From an uncultured Lachnospiraceae bacterium (GTDB lineage: Bacteria; Bacillota; Clostridia; Lachnospirales; Lachnospiraceae): a stretch of 47,743 nt of DNA. Position numbers and translations under genes: made by a program. The DNA lies in assembly GCA_910585345.1 (NCBI GenBank), contig CAJUDS010000001.1, positions 503,858 through 551,600 of the forward strand, given 5' to 3'. The notes beneath the pieces are model-generated. The model was given only the letters and a program-made list of their open reading frames with translations. It did no database searches and was not told the DNA's origin. This document shows, piece by piece, positions 17,525 through 25,405 of this stretch (the first letter of the stretch is position 1; each line of letters begins with the position of its first letter).

Positions 17525-17704
17525 TCAGTCAACGCTGATGATTTCTTTTTTATTGTATGATCCGCAGGCCTTGCACACTCTGTGCGGCATCATCAAAGCC
17601 CCGCACTTACTGCATTTTACCAATGTAGGCACACTCATTTTCCAGTTAGCCCTACGTTTGTCTCTTCTCCCTTTGGAAGATTTATTTTTTGGACAGATAG
17701 ACAT
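17525..17704 (-). CDS. rpmF: 50S ribosomal protein L32
   Basis: 59 aa large-subunit ribosomal protein. The sequence starts MSICPKNKSSKGRRDKRRAN and has the zinc-ribbon cysteines C-x2-C (CSKC) and C-x2-C (CKAC) of the zinc-binding L32 form. The last residues are NKKEIISVD. The ATG at 17704 follows GGAGGTGTAACG and lies two bases after the yceD stop. The yceD-rpmF pair is conserved widely. A terminator follows. Confidence 0.97.
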   Translation of the reverse strand: MSICPKNKSSKGRRDKRRANWKMSVPTLVKCSKCGALMMPHRVCKACGSYNKKEIISVD

Positions 17705-17706
17705 CG

Positions 17707-18231
17707 TTACACCTCCTTACCCGCGTTAAAAATATCTTTTATCGCTGCCAGCCTTGGGTCAGGAACGAAAGTATCACATTCGCATGCTCCCTCATTTAAA
17801 TCTTTACCACACACACTGCATATTCCTCTGCAGTCCGGCTTGCACAAGATTTTCATTGGCCAGTTGACCGAAATTTCATTGTACACAAGATCATCCACAT
17901 CGAACTGATGTCCAATCAGGCTTGTATCCGCTTCTTCCTCTGAAACAGCCGCTCCAAACTCCGGCGCAGTCACCCCGTTTGAAAATTTCAGTGAAAATGT
18001 ATAAGGTACATCCTTCAGGCAGCGGTCACAGCGAAGCAACACGGTCAGTTCCATCTCTCCGGCAATCTGTGCTCTCCCTTTGCCCGTATTGGTAATCAGA
18101 AAAGACACCGGAGATTTTCTGGTAACCGGATATCTGTCATGCCCGTATTCCAGAACGGATGCCGTAAACTCTGCCTGCCTGCTTTCCGTCCTGCCTTCTG
18201 CCGTTAACACATCTGTTAGATTCAATATCAT
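17707..18231 (-). CDS. DUF177 (YceD) family protein
   Basis: 174 aa, DUF177/YceD family, linked in bacteria to large-subunit rRNA accumulation and almost always encoded beside rpmF, as here. CDRCLKD lies near residue 75. The C-terminal half has a cysteine-rich block, CKPDCRGICSVCGKDL then ACECD, likely a metal-binding site. The start ATG at 18231 lies about 25 bp downstream of a consensus promoter's start region. Biochemical role is not established from sequence. Confidence 0.9.
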   Translation of the reverse strand: MILNLTDVLTAEGRTESRQAEFTASVLEYGHDRYPVTRKSPVSFLITNTGKGRAQIAGEMELTVLLRCDRCLKDVPYTFSLKFSNGVTAPEFGAAVSEEEADTSLIGHQFDVDDLVYNEISVNWPMKILCKPDCRGICSVCGKDLNEGACECDTFVPDPRLAAIKDIFNAGKEV

Positions 18232-18257
18232 TGTAGACTCCTGCTCATACCTGTCTT

Positions 18258-18286
18258 ATTATACATAACGCTCTGCGCTTTGTCAA
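18258..18286 (-). promoter_or_regulatory. Consensus sigma-A promoter for yceD-rpmF
   Basis: Minus strand TTGACA (18281-18286), 17-bp spacer, TATAAT (18258-18263): a perfect match to the housekeeping consensus, fitting a ribosomal protein transcript. Confidence 0.9.
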
Positions 18287-18330
18287 CCGATATTTCCTAT
18301 GCACCACGGCAAACGCAGGAAGGAACAAAT

Positions 18331-18423
18331 ATGAACATTGATAACCGGCTTTTCTGGTCGCTTCCTGTCATAAATTTCTGTTCATGCTTCAGACAGAAAC
18401 ATATGCCGGACAGCGCCTGCTGA
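18331..18423 (+). CDS. Possible 30-aa small ORF
   Basis: ATG at 18331 follows a good ribosome site (AGGAAGGAACAAAT) and opens 30 codons (MNIDNRLFWSLPVINFCSCF, then RQKHMPDSAC). No relative is recognised. It lies in the atypical 637-bp gap 18232-18868, which otherwise holds a promoter, hairpins and a gene-like remnant. Translation is unproven. Confidence 0.2.
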   Translation: MNIDNRLFWSLPVINFCSCFRQKHMPDSAC

Positions 18424-18530
18424 AATCACACGATTGTAAACAAATCATTTTCGTAGTGACTGTTTCATTTGCAGAATCGTTTGTCTATTCCTGCGTACAA
18501 ACAAGCAGCTTGGAAACAGACGCAGGATTG

Positions 18531-18773
18531 ACAGCTTTCCGTATCTGTGACTTGCCATAGGATATCAGCATTTTCTTACTGCCCTGTCCTCTGCCAGCAG
18601 TTCCCGGACACGGAGGTCCGGGAAAGGCCGCTCGTGCCCGGATGGCACGTAAAGGTCGTCTGCGTCGCTAATATGACAGCAAAAAGATGAATACCTTGTA
18701 GAATATCTCATTGAAATAGCCAGGGCAGTTAGAAAATACGGTATCCGCAGGCAGGAGCTGATACGGAAACTGT
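18531..18773. repeat. Inverted-repeat-bounded segment with two hairpins
   Basis: ACAGCTTTCCGTATC (18531-18545) and GATACGGAAACTGT (18760-18773) form an imperfect inverted repeat (one extra base) bounding about 240 bp. Inside are two perfect hairpins: TTCCCGGAC/GTCCGGGAA with a 6-nt loop (18601-18624) and CGTGCC/GGCACG with a 5-nt loop (18633-18649). Neither has a U-run. A structured RNA, a MITE-like remnant or an old integration scar are all possible. Confidence 0.4.
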
Positions 18774-18793
18774 ACAATCCTTTGACAGACACT
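18677..18793 (+). pseudogene. Possible gene remnant
   Basis: An open frame without a good start codon reads QQKDEYLVEYLIEIARAVRK then YGIRRQELIRKLYNPL. The composition is protein-like (amphipathic helix pattern), and the frame then runs into the antisense of pta. No family is recognised. It sits in the gap where acetate kinase is commonly found in related genomes but does not resemble AckA. Confidence 0.2.
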
Positions 18794-18868
18794 TGCCAAA
18801 GCTGTCATCTGCTGCACAAACGTTTACAAATTATTCACCCATGCGTCTGCTCCGCCTGGACGCTTACC

Positions 18869-19870
18869 TCAGGTAAGCTGCGCCTGGACGGCTGTCAGCG
18901 CAACCACCCCTACGATATCTTCCCAGGAACACCCTCTTGACAGATCGTTGACCGGTTTTGCAATTCCCTGCAGCATCGGACCGTACGCCTCCGCTTTACC
19001 CAGTCTCTGTACCAGCTTATAGCCGATATTACCACAGTCCAGATTGGGGAAAATCAGTACATTTGCCTTACCCGCCACTTCGCTTCCCGGCGCCTTGGAC
19101 TTCGCGATATGCGGCACCAGAGCTGCGTCTGTCTGCAGCTCGCCGTCCAACGTAAGATGCGGATACTGTTCATGGGCAATCCGCACCGCCTCGACTACCT
19201 TATCCACAAGAGGATGTTTGGCGCTCCCCTTGGTCGAATGGGAGAGCATCGCAATTACCGGCTTTGCTCCTACCAGATTCCGAAAGCTCTTGGCGCTTGT
19301 ATCCGCAATAGCCGCCAGCTCTTCTGAAGTCGGGTCCTGATTCAGACCGCAGTCTGCAAACAGAAACGTACCATGATACCCATATTCACAATCCGGAACA
19401 TCCAGAATAAAAAATCCGGAAACAAGCTTTGTCCCTTCCGCTGTTTTCAGAATCTGCAGCGCAGGACGAAGGGTATCCGCCGTGGCATGACAGGCTCCCG
19501 CCACCATGCCGTCAGCATCGTTCGCCTTTACCATAATAATGCCAAACGTCAGATAGTCCGTCAGCAATAATTCCCTCGCCTTTTCAGGCGTCATTCCTTT
19601 GTTTTTTCTTGTCTCATATAAAAGATTCACATATTCATCCAGTTTTTCACATGTCTGCGGATTTACAACGGTTACTCCGGTCAGATCCACTTCCAGCCAT
19701 CCTGCGCCGTCCATGATCTTCTCTTCATTTCCCACCATAATAATTCTGGCTATCTTCTCTTCCAGGATGTGGGAAGCCGCTATCAGCGTCCTTCTGTCAT
19801 TGGTTTCCGGCAGCACAATCGTTTTCATGTCCTGTCTTGCCTTTTCTTTCATTACATCAATATAGCTCAT
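18869..19870 (-). CDS. pta: Phosphate acetyltransferase
   Basis: Interconverts acetyl-CoA and acetyl phosphate for fermentation to acetate. 333 aa, the short single-domain Firmicutes form. Family features: DGMVAGACHATADTLRPAL near 120, the SFFI-type strand GFFILDVPDC, and KANVLIFPNLDCGNIGYKL near 270. The start is ATG at 19870 with GGAGATTGGGCGG upstream. It is divergent from tmcAL. The usual partner gene ackA is not next to it in this window; a 637-bp gene-poor region follows instead. Confidence 0.97.
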   Translation of the reverse strand: MSYIDVMKEKARQDMKTIVLPETNDRRTLIAASHILEEKIARIIMVGNEEKIMDGAGWLEVDLTGVTVVNPQTCEKLDEYVNLLYETRKNKGMTPEKARELLLTDYLTFGIIMVKANDADGMVAGACHATADTLRPALQILKTAEGTKLVSGFFILDVPDCEYGYHGTFLFADCGLNQDPTSEELAAIADTSAKSFRNLVGAKPVIAMLSHSTKGSAKHPLVDKVVEAVRIAHEQYPHLTLDGELQTDAALVPHIAKSKAPGSEVAGKANVLIFPNLDCGNIGYKLVQRLGKAEAYGPMLQGIAKPVNDLSRGCSWEDIVGVVALTAVQAQLT

Positions 19871-19943
19871 CCGCCCAATCTCCTTTTTCTTCTCTTAATC
19901 CGCACCATAATCGGTTTCGGTGCCTCCCATTGCCCTTATGTAA

Positions 19944-19971
19944 ATTATACCATTTTCCATATTGTATACAA
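19944..19971 (-). promoter_or_regulatory. Promoter for pta
   Basis: Minus strand TTGTAT (19966-19971), 16-bp spacer, TGG-TATAAT (19944-19949), an extended -10 with consensus hexamer. Confidence 0.7.
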
Positions 19972-20023
19972 GCTATCTTTGTAAAAAAATTGTGTTAAAT
20001 TAGATACATCCTCCTTGCAGACG

Positions 20024-20032
20024 TGCTATAAT
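20024..20032 (+). promoter_or_regulatory. Extended -10 promoter for tmcAL
   Basis: TGCTATAAT lies 34 bp upstream of the tmcAL start; the -35 is weak. Confidence 0.55.
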
Positions 20033-20065
20033 AAATATAATATCAGCATCTAAGGAGGGGTTTTT

Positions 20066-21343
20066 ATGAAAGTTGCTGGCATCATTGCAGAATACAATCC
20101 TTTTCACAACGGGCACAAATATCATATTGATAAGGTACGCAGAAAAACCGGCGCCGACTTTTGCATCGTCGTTATGAGCGGAGATTTTACCCAGCGCGGC
20201 GAACCCGCTGTTATGGACAAATACATGCGTGCCAAGATGGCTCTTATGGAAGGCGCAGACATGGTACTGGAACTGCCGGTCTGTTTCTCATGTGCCAGCG
20301 CTCCCTTTTTTGCCGAAAGCGCCGTATCCCTTCTGGATGATCTCGGTGTGGTAGACTACCTCGCCTTTGGCAGTGAATGCGGCAACGTATCTATGCTGCA
20401 GGAAGCCTCCTCTATTCTCGTACAGGAGCCGCCTGACTATACAAAGGCATTAAAAGCGGGACTGCGGTCCGGTCTGTCCTATCCGTCTGCCCAGGCCAAA
20501 TCCTTAATTGATTACATAAGCCACAACATTGCTTTTTCCAGCGACAGCAGCCTGAATATGGCAGACTCCCAGGAGCTGTCTGCGCTATTGTCTTCCCCCA
20601 ACAATATTCTGGGCATTGAATACTGTAAAAGCCTGATCTCCCGCGGCAGCTCCATACTGCCGGTAGCCGTACTGCGCAACGGCGGCGGCTATGCCGACAA
20701 GGAGCTGCAGGAGGAAAACAGTTCTGCCCTGGCCATCAGGACAACCTTGCAGACAGAATACTCTCTGGAAAAAATCCGTTCCCAGGTACCTGAAAACGTT
20801 TATACTGTTATGCAGCAGCAATATGGAAAAACATTCCCGATTTTTCCGGATATGATTTCCGGCATGCTGCTTTACAAACTCCTTGCTGAGGCAGACACCG
20901 GATATACCTGTTATCAGGATGTTTCAAAAGAACTGTCCGATAAGATACGCAACGCGCTGCCCGCTTATCAGGATTTTTCCTCGTTCTGCAGCCTGCTGAA
21001 GACAAAAGATCTGACTTATACAAGAATCAGCCGCAGTCTTCTGCATATTTTTTTAAATATCAGAAAATCCGACATGAAATATGATGTACAGAGCGGACTG
21101 GTCTTTTATGGACGTATATTGGGATTCCGCAAAACATGCGCTCCATTGCTGACTGCCATTAAAGCGAACTCTTCTATCCCACTGATTTCAAAAATGGCAG
21201 ACGTCGGCAATTATCTTGAAGATGCGGCCATGCATCAGCTTAAAAAGGACATTCAGGCCGCTCATCTTTACAATGCCCTTGTGCAGCAGGCCTACCGCAC
21301 AAAACTGCCTGGTGAAATGCAGCGGCAGATTATCACATTATAA
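20066..21343 (+). CDS. tmcAL: tRNA(Met) cytidine acetate ligase (TmcAL/YlbM family)
   Basis: Activates acetate with ATP and acetylates the wobble cytidine of elongator tRNA-Met in Firmicutes. 425 aa. The nucleotidyltransferase core is plain: AEYNPFHNGHKYHI with the HxGH-type motif (residues 8-21), then VVMSGDFTQRGEPAV and KYMRAKMALMEGADMVLELP. ATG at 20066 follows AAGGAGGGGTTTTT. It is divergent from pta, so enzymes that make and use activated acetate are neighbours. A strong terminator separates it from pepD. Confidence 0.93.
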   Translation: MKVAGIIAEYNPFHNGHKYHIDKVRRKTGADFCIVVMSGDFTQRGEPAVMDKYMRAKMALMEGADMVLELPVCFSCASAPFFAESAVSLLDDLGVVDYLAFGSECGNVSMLQEASSILVQEPPDYTKALKAGLRSGLSYPSAQAKSLIDYISHNIAFSSDSSLNMADSQELSALLSSPNNILGIEYCKSLISRGSSILPVAVLRNGGGYADKELQEENSSALAIRTTLQTEYSLEKIRSQVPENVYTVMQQQYGKTFPIFPDMISGMLLYKLLAEADTGYTCYQDVSKELSDKIRNALPAYQDFSSFCSLLKTKDLTYTRISRSLLHIFLNIRKSDMKYDVQSGLVFYGRILGFRKTCAPLLTAIKANSSIPLISKMADVGNYLEDAAMHQLKKDIQAAHLYNALVQQAYRTKLPGEMQRQIITL

Positions 21344-21388
21344 AACTGCGCAAAACGAAACCACAGCTTGACTGCTTCCGACTGCCGT

Positions 21389-21425
21389 AAAGAAAAGAAT
21401 CCTGCAGAACAGGATTCTTTTCTTT
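21389..21425. terminator. Bidirectional terminator, 16-bp perfect stem
   Basis: AAAGAAAAGAATCCTG (21389-21404) and its exact complement (21410-21425) around a 5-nt loop, between the convergent tmcAL and pepD genes; T-rich on both strands. Confidence 0.95.
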
Positions 21426-21433
21426 TTACTCTC

Positions 21434-22879
21434 TCATTTCTGTCTGATGACTTCCACAATGTAATCCCATACACGCTTCGTAGACGAAATGCTCAATTTC
21501 TCTTCTGTCGTATGGATACTCACCATATCAGGACCGATAGACACCGCGTCAAGGCCGCTGATTTTACCCGCCAGAAGTCCGCATTCCAGACCGGCGTGAA
21601 TTGCCTGTATCACAGGCTCTTTTCCGTACATCTCCTTATAAACCCTGACCATCGCTTCCCGCAGCGGAGAATCTTTTCTAAATTCCCATGCCGGATAACT
21701 GCCTTCCGTTGTCAGACTTCCACCAAGTTCTTCCGTCAGAAAACGAATCCTGTCCACCAGAAACTCTTTTGCTGTCTGTACGGAACTTCTGACCGCATAG
21801 CGCATTGCCAGTTTCTCTTCATCCAGCGTCAGAACACCAAGATTCAATGATGTCTCTACAAGACCTTTGATATCGGCGCTCATAGACTGTATCCCGTTTG
21901 GAAGCAGACAAATCAGGGAAAGCGCCTTTCTCCTGCAGTCATTTTGCAGCGCTTTTGTCTCTTTGATTCCTTTCGCGCATACAACAACCCGGATATCGGG
22001 ATCATTTACGGCATATTCTCTGGCAATCACTTCGCCGGTTTCCCTGACAATCGCTTCGAGTCTCTCCGCATCCTCACTCTCCACTACCACTGACGCCCTT
22101 GTCTCACGGGGAATGGCGTTATCTTTTAATCCTCCCTGCATGCTTAGGAGAGAATAGGATACCTTTCCCTCCAACGCCAGCAGCATGCGTCCCATCAAAA
22201 GGTTGGAATTGGCTCTGCCCTTGTCGATCTCAGCGCCGGAATGGCCGCCCTTAAGTCCTTCCACAACAATCTCATATACGCTGCCACGCCTTGTCTCATA
22301 TGCTGCCGGAAGGGATACGTCAGCCCGACAGCCTCCCGCGCAGCTCGTCAACAGATATCCTTCCTCTTCCGAATCAATGTTTAAAAGCTTATGTCCTTTC
22401 AGCCCGGACAGATCAATGGCGCCGGCGCCTTCCATCCCTACTTCCTCACACACCGTGAACACCGCTTCAATCCTCGGGTGTTCCAACGTATCGGAAGCGA
22501 GTATCGCAAGCGCATAGGCAATGGCAATTCCATCATCCCCACCCAGCGTAGTGCCGCGGGCCGTAATATAATCGCCAACAACCTCCAGAGAAAGTCCTTC
22601 CTTTTCAAAATCAATCTCACAGCCCGGTTCCTTCTCACAAACCATATCCAGATGCCCCTGGATAATCAGCGGCTCTACTTCTTCATACCCCGCCGTCGCT
22701 TCCTTTACAATAATGATATTCCCCAGATGGTCCTGCTGTACGGCAAGACCGTGTTCGTGCGCGAAATTGACGCAGTAATCGCTTAATTGTTTCTCTTTGT
22801 AGGAAGGATGCGGAATACTGCAGATCTGCTCAAAATATCCGAACACTTCCCTCGGCTCCAGCTTTGATAAAACGCCCAT
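21434..22879 (-). CDS. pepD: Aminoacyl-histidine dipeptidase (PepD, M20 family)
   Basis: Zinc dipeptidase that hydrolyses Xaa-His and other dipeptides in the cytoplasm. 481 aa, the usual length. Metal and catalytic residues sit in IIQGHLDMVCEK (about 76-87), TTLGGDDGIAIAYAL (about 120) and VCEEVGMEGAGAIDL (about 150); the C-terminal AIHAGLECGLLAGK and SIGPDMVSIHT complete the site. It is last in an operon with the OPT transporter and a PqqD-like protein, with 10 bp to the latter, consistent with digestion of imported peptides. Confidence 0.95.
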   Translation of the reverse strand: MGVLSKLEPREVFGYFEQICSIPHPSYKEKQLSDYCVNFAHEHGLAVQQDHLGNIIIVKEATAGYEEVEPLIIQGHLDMVCEKEPGCEIDFEKEGLSLEVVGDYITARGTTLGGDDGIAIAYALAILASDTLEHPRIEAVFTVCEEVGMEGAGAIDLSGLKGHKLLNIDSEEEGYLLTSCAGGCRADVSLPAAYETRRGSVYEIVVEGLKGGHSGAEIDKGRANSNLLMGRMLLALEGKVSYSLLSMQGGLKDNAIPRETRASVVVESEDAERLEAIVRETGEVIAREYAVNDPDIRVVVCAKGIKETKALQNDCRRKALSLICLLPNGIQSMSADIKGLVETSLNLGVLTLDEEKLAMRYAVRSSVQTAKEFLVDRIRFLTEELGGSLTTEGSYPAWEFRKDSPLREAMVRVYKEMYGKEPVIQAIHAGLECGLLAGKISGLDAVSIGPDMVSIHTTEEKLSISSTKRVWDYIVEVIRQK

Positions 22880-22889
22880 TTCATTCTCC

Positions 22890-23246
22890 TCACTTTTTCT
22901 GTAAATTCACATATAAAATGAAACCATTGCTCCGCAATATATGAAGGAATTCCGTCAGACGCTCATACAAGGGCTCTGCTTCCTGTCCAAACTTATCTTT
23001 TACCAATTTACCAATCTCGTATACATCCCTTTTTCCGTCAATCTGTTTCCAGATAAAACTGCCAAAACCATCCAGCTCAATACGGCTGGTTTTCGGTTTC
23101 CCGAAAAAGAGCTGTGCAATGCGGTTGAAGAGCCCTCTGTTCTTTCTGATAATTTCTATCATACCGCTCTTATTTTCCTCATAGGGAAACAATGTATTAT
23201 GTTTTGGAACATAGTCCAAAAAATTGGCTTTTTGTTTTTTACTCAT
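22890..23246 (-). CDS. PqqD family protein
   Basis: 118 aa from ATG at 23246. The middle shows the PqqD winged-helix pattern: IELDGFGSFIWKQIDGKRDV then EIGKLVKDKFG and a C-terminal helix FLHILRSNGFI. PqqD proteins usually bind precursor peptides for radical SAM enzymes, but no precursor peptide or radical SAM gene is in this window. The frame is open further upstream inside the transporter gene; ATG at 23246 lies four bases after the transporter stop and gives the best N-terminus (MSKKQKANFLDYVPKHN). It sits between a peptide transporter and a dipeptidase. Confidence 0.8.
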   Translation of the reverse strand: MSKKQKANFLDYVPKHNTLFPYEENKSGMIEIIRKNRGLFNRIAQLFFGKPKTSRIELDGFGSFIWKQIDGKRDVYEIGKLVKDKFGQEAEPLYERLTEFLHILRSNGFILYVNLQKK

Positions 23247-23250
23247 AGTC

Positions 23251-25155
23251 TCAGGCTTTTTTCGGTTTCTTGTTAATAAAGAGAACAATCGTTGCACACA
23301 GAAGAGCAAAGACAAACAAGCCGCCCCAGTTTCCTAAATTGATGCCCAGAAAACTTCCCAGGAAATCACCAAGCGTACCTGCGCCATAAGGAATAATCGC
23401 AAATACGGCCAGCAGGATACCTACCAGGCCTTCTCCTGCGATCAGGCCGGAGGAATACAGTACGCCATTTTCAACCATCTGCTTCCTGTCATGCTCGGAA
23501 TCCATCTTCTTTTTATCATAGTAAAGCCGAATCAGGCCACCCACCATAATCGGCGTACTCAGGTGAATTGGCAGGTAGAGGCCTACCGCAAAAGGGAGCA
23601 CCGGGATCTGCAGAATTTCCACGACAATGGCAATGAACGCACCGCAGAAAATAAGCGCCCACGGAAGTTCTCCGCCCATAACGCCTTCCACTACCATCTT
23701 CATCAAAGTTGCCTGCGGCGCCGGCAGCTCCGGAGAACCATAGCCCCACGCCGTGCTGAGCAGATACAGTACCCCGCCAATGGCAATTGCCGATATCACC
23801 ACGCCGATCAATTCTCCGACCTGCTGCTTTGCAGGCGTTGCCCCTACGATAAAACCTGTCTTTAAATCCTGTGATGTATCTCCGGCAATGGCCGCGATAA
23901 TGCAGATAATCGAGCCGATCGTAATTGCCGCGATCATACCGGGCATGCCGATATTTCCGGTTGCTTTTAACAGCATTGTCGCGATCAGCAGCGTCGCAAT
24001 GGCCATACCGGATACCGGATTGTTTGAGCTTCCCACAATCCCCACCATTCTGGAAGAAACCGTAGCAAAGAAAAATCCGAACACAATAATGATAATGGCA
24101 CCTACCAGATTTACCGGAATCGCCGGAATCAGCCACATAGCAACGGCCACAACACCCACTACAATCATTACAACCGTCATGGAAAGATCTCTGTTCAAAC
24201 GGTCGCTGTCCCCGGCTTTCTTTCCGTACACTGCCATCGCCTGCCGGAACGTGCGGATAATCATCGGGAATGACTTGATCAGGGAAAGGATACCGCCTGC
24301 TGCCACCGCCCCTGCGCCGATATAACGGATATAGCTTCCCCAGATACCCCATGTGCCAAGTTCACTGACAGGCGCCGTAGCCGGATAAAGAATCATATCG
24401 CCGCCAAACAATACGATCAGGGGCATGAGCACAAACCAGCCCACAGTACCGCCCGCCAGCAGATAGGAAGACACCTTCGGTCCGCAGATGTAACCTACAC
24501 CCGCCAGAGCCGGCAGCACATCCATACCGATGCCGGAGCCCTTATAGCTCGAAATCTCGAAATCCACTTCACTCGGAAACAGCTTTAAACCGTCCGCAAT
24601 GAACTTGTAAAGCGCCGCAATACCCAGACCTGCAAAAACGGTTCCCGCCTTTGCACCGCCTTCCTCACCGGCCAGCAGCACTTCCGCGCATGCCTGCCCT
24701 TCCGGATAGGGAAGTTTGCCGTGCTCCTGCACAATCAGAGCAGAGCGCAGCGGAATCATAAACAACACTCCCAGAATGCCGCCGCAGAGCGCAATCAGGG
24801 AAATCTCAAGCAGAGACGGATTTGCGCTTCCGCTCTCCGCCGCCCACATAAACAAAGCGGGCATTGTAAAAATCGCACCCGCAGCCACCGACTCGCCGGC
24901 TGACCCGATCGTCTGTACCATGTTATTTTCCAGAATCGAATCTCTTCTCAAAAGTACACGGATTATCCCCATCGAAATCACTGCCGCCGGAATAGACGCC
25001 GATACGGTCATACCTACCCGCAGTCCCAGATAAGCATTTGCTCCACCGAACAGAACAGCCAGCAATGCGCCGATAATGATCGATGTTCCTGTCAGCTCAG
25101 GCACTATTTTGTCCGCTGGAATAAATGGCTTAAATTCCTTTTTGTCATTTTCCAT
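23251..25155 (-). CDS. OPT family oligopeptide transporter
   Basis: 634 aa polytopic membrane protein of the OPT family (proton-coupled import of small peptides or peptide-like metal chelates), with about 14-16 hydrophobic segments. Recognisable parts: the first segment IIIGALLAVLFGGANAYLGLRVGMTVS, PYPEGQACAEVLLAGEEGG near 160, VGSSNNPVSGMAIATLLI near 380, and GDTSQDLKTGFIVGATPAKQQ near 435. An upstream GTG overlaps the ribosome site AAAGGTGG, so ATG at 25155 is chosen. First gene of an operon with the PqqD-like protein and PepD. Confidence 0.93.
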   Translation of the reverse strand: MENDKKEFKPFIPADKIVPELTGTSIIIGALLAVLFGGANAYLGLRVGMTVSASIPAAVISMGIIRVLLRRDSILENNMVQTIGSAGESVAAGAIFTMPALFMWAAESGSANPSLLEISLIALCGGILGVLFMIPLRSALIVQEHGKLPYPEGQACAEVLLAGEEGGAKAGTVFAGLGIAALYKFIADGLKLFPSEVDFEISSYKGSGIGMDVLPALAGVGYICGPKVSSYLLAGGTVGWFVLMPLIVLFGGDMILYPATAPVSELGTWGIWGSYIRYIGAGAVAAGGILSLIKSFPMIIRTFRQAMAVYGKKAGDSDRLNRDLSMTVVMIVVGVVAVAMWLIPAIPVNLVGAIIIIVFGFFFATVSSRMVGIVGSSNNPVSGMAIATLLIATMLLKATGNIGMPGMIAAITIGSIICIIAAIAGDTSQDLKTGFIVGATPAKQQVGELIGVVISAIAIGGVLYLLSTAWGYGSPELPAPQATLMKMVVEGVMGGELPWALIFCGAFIAIVVEILQIPVLPFAVGLYLPIHLSTPIMVGGLIRLYYDKKKMDSEHDRKQMVENGVLYSSGLIAGEGLVGILLAVFAIIPYGAGTLGDFLGSFLGINLGNWGGLFVFALLCATIVLFINKKPKKA

Positions 25156-25184
25156 TTTTACTACCACCTTTCGTATCGTGTTTT

Positions 25185-25218
25185 ATCATAAACGGCAGAT
25201 CAGCCTGCCGTTTATGAT
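25185..25218. promoter_or_regulatory. 14-bp perfect leader hairpin upstream of the OPT gene
   Basis: ATCATAAACGGCAG (25185-25198) and its exact complement (25205-25218) flank a 6-nt loop. It lies in the 5' leader, about 15 nt upstream of the ribosome site, without a U-run. It may be an operator or an mRNA structure. Confidence 0.65.
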
Positions 25219-25318
25219 CCCCTTCCATTGCACACGGTTTCCGCAAGGACATTCTGCGTTGACACAGCAAAAACCGGCGCAGATAATATCATAGAAAATA
25301 CTTATGACATTCTTTGTT

Positions 25319-25348
25319 ATTGTACAATATACGATAGATGTCTGTCAA
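25319..25348 (-). promoter_or_regulatory. Promoter for the OPT-pqqD-pepD operon
   Basis: Minus strand TTGACA (25343-25348), 18-bp spacer, TACAAT (25319-25324). The leader is about 160 nt and contains the 25185-25218 hairpin. Confidence 0.75.
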
Positions 25349-25405
25349 TATTTTGCCTAAATAGAAGCCGATGTTTCCACAATTTTTATCCATTTTGCAT
25401 GAAAA

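Noticed and set aside
23516..24352. Second minus-strand frame of 278 codons inside the OPT gene
   Set aside because: Frame-shifted shadow of the transporter, Gly/Arg/Tyr rich, without membrane pattern.
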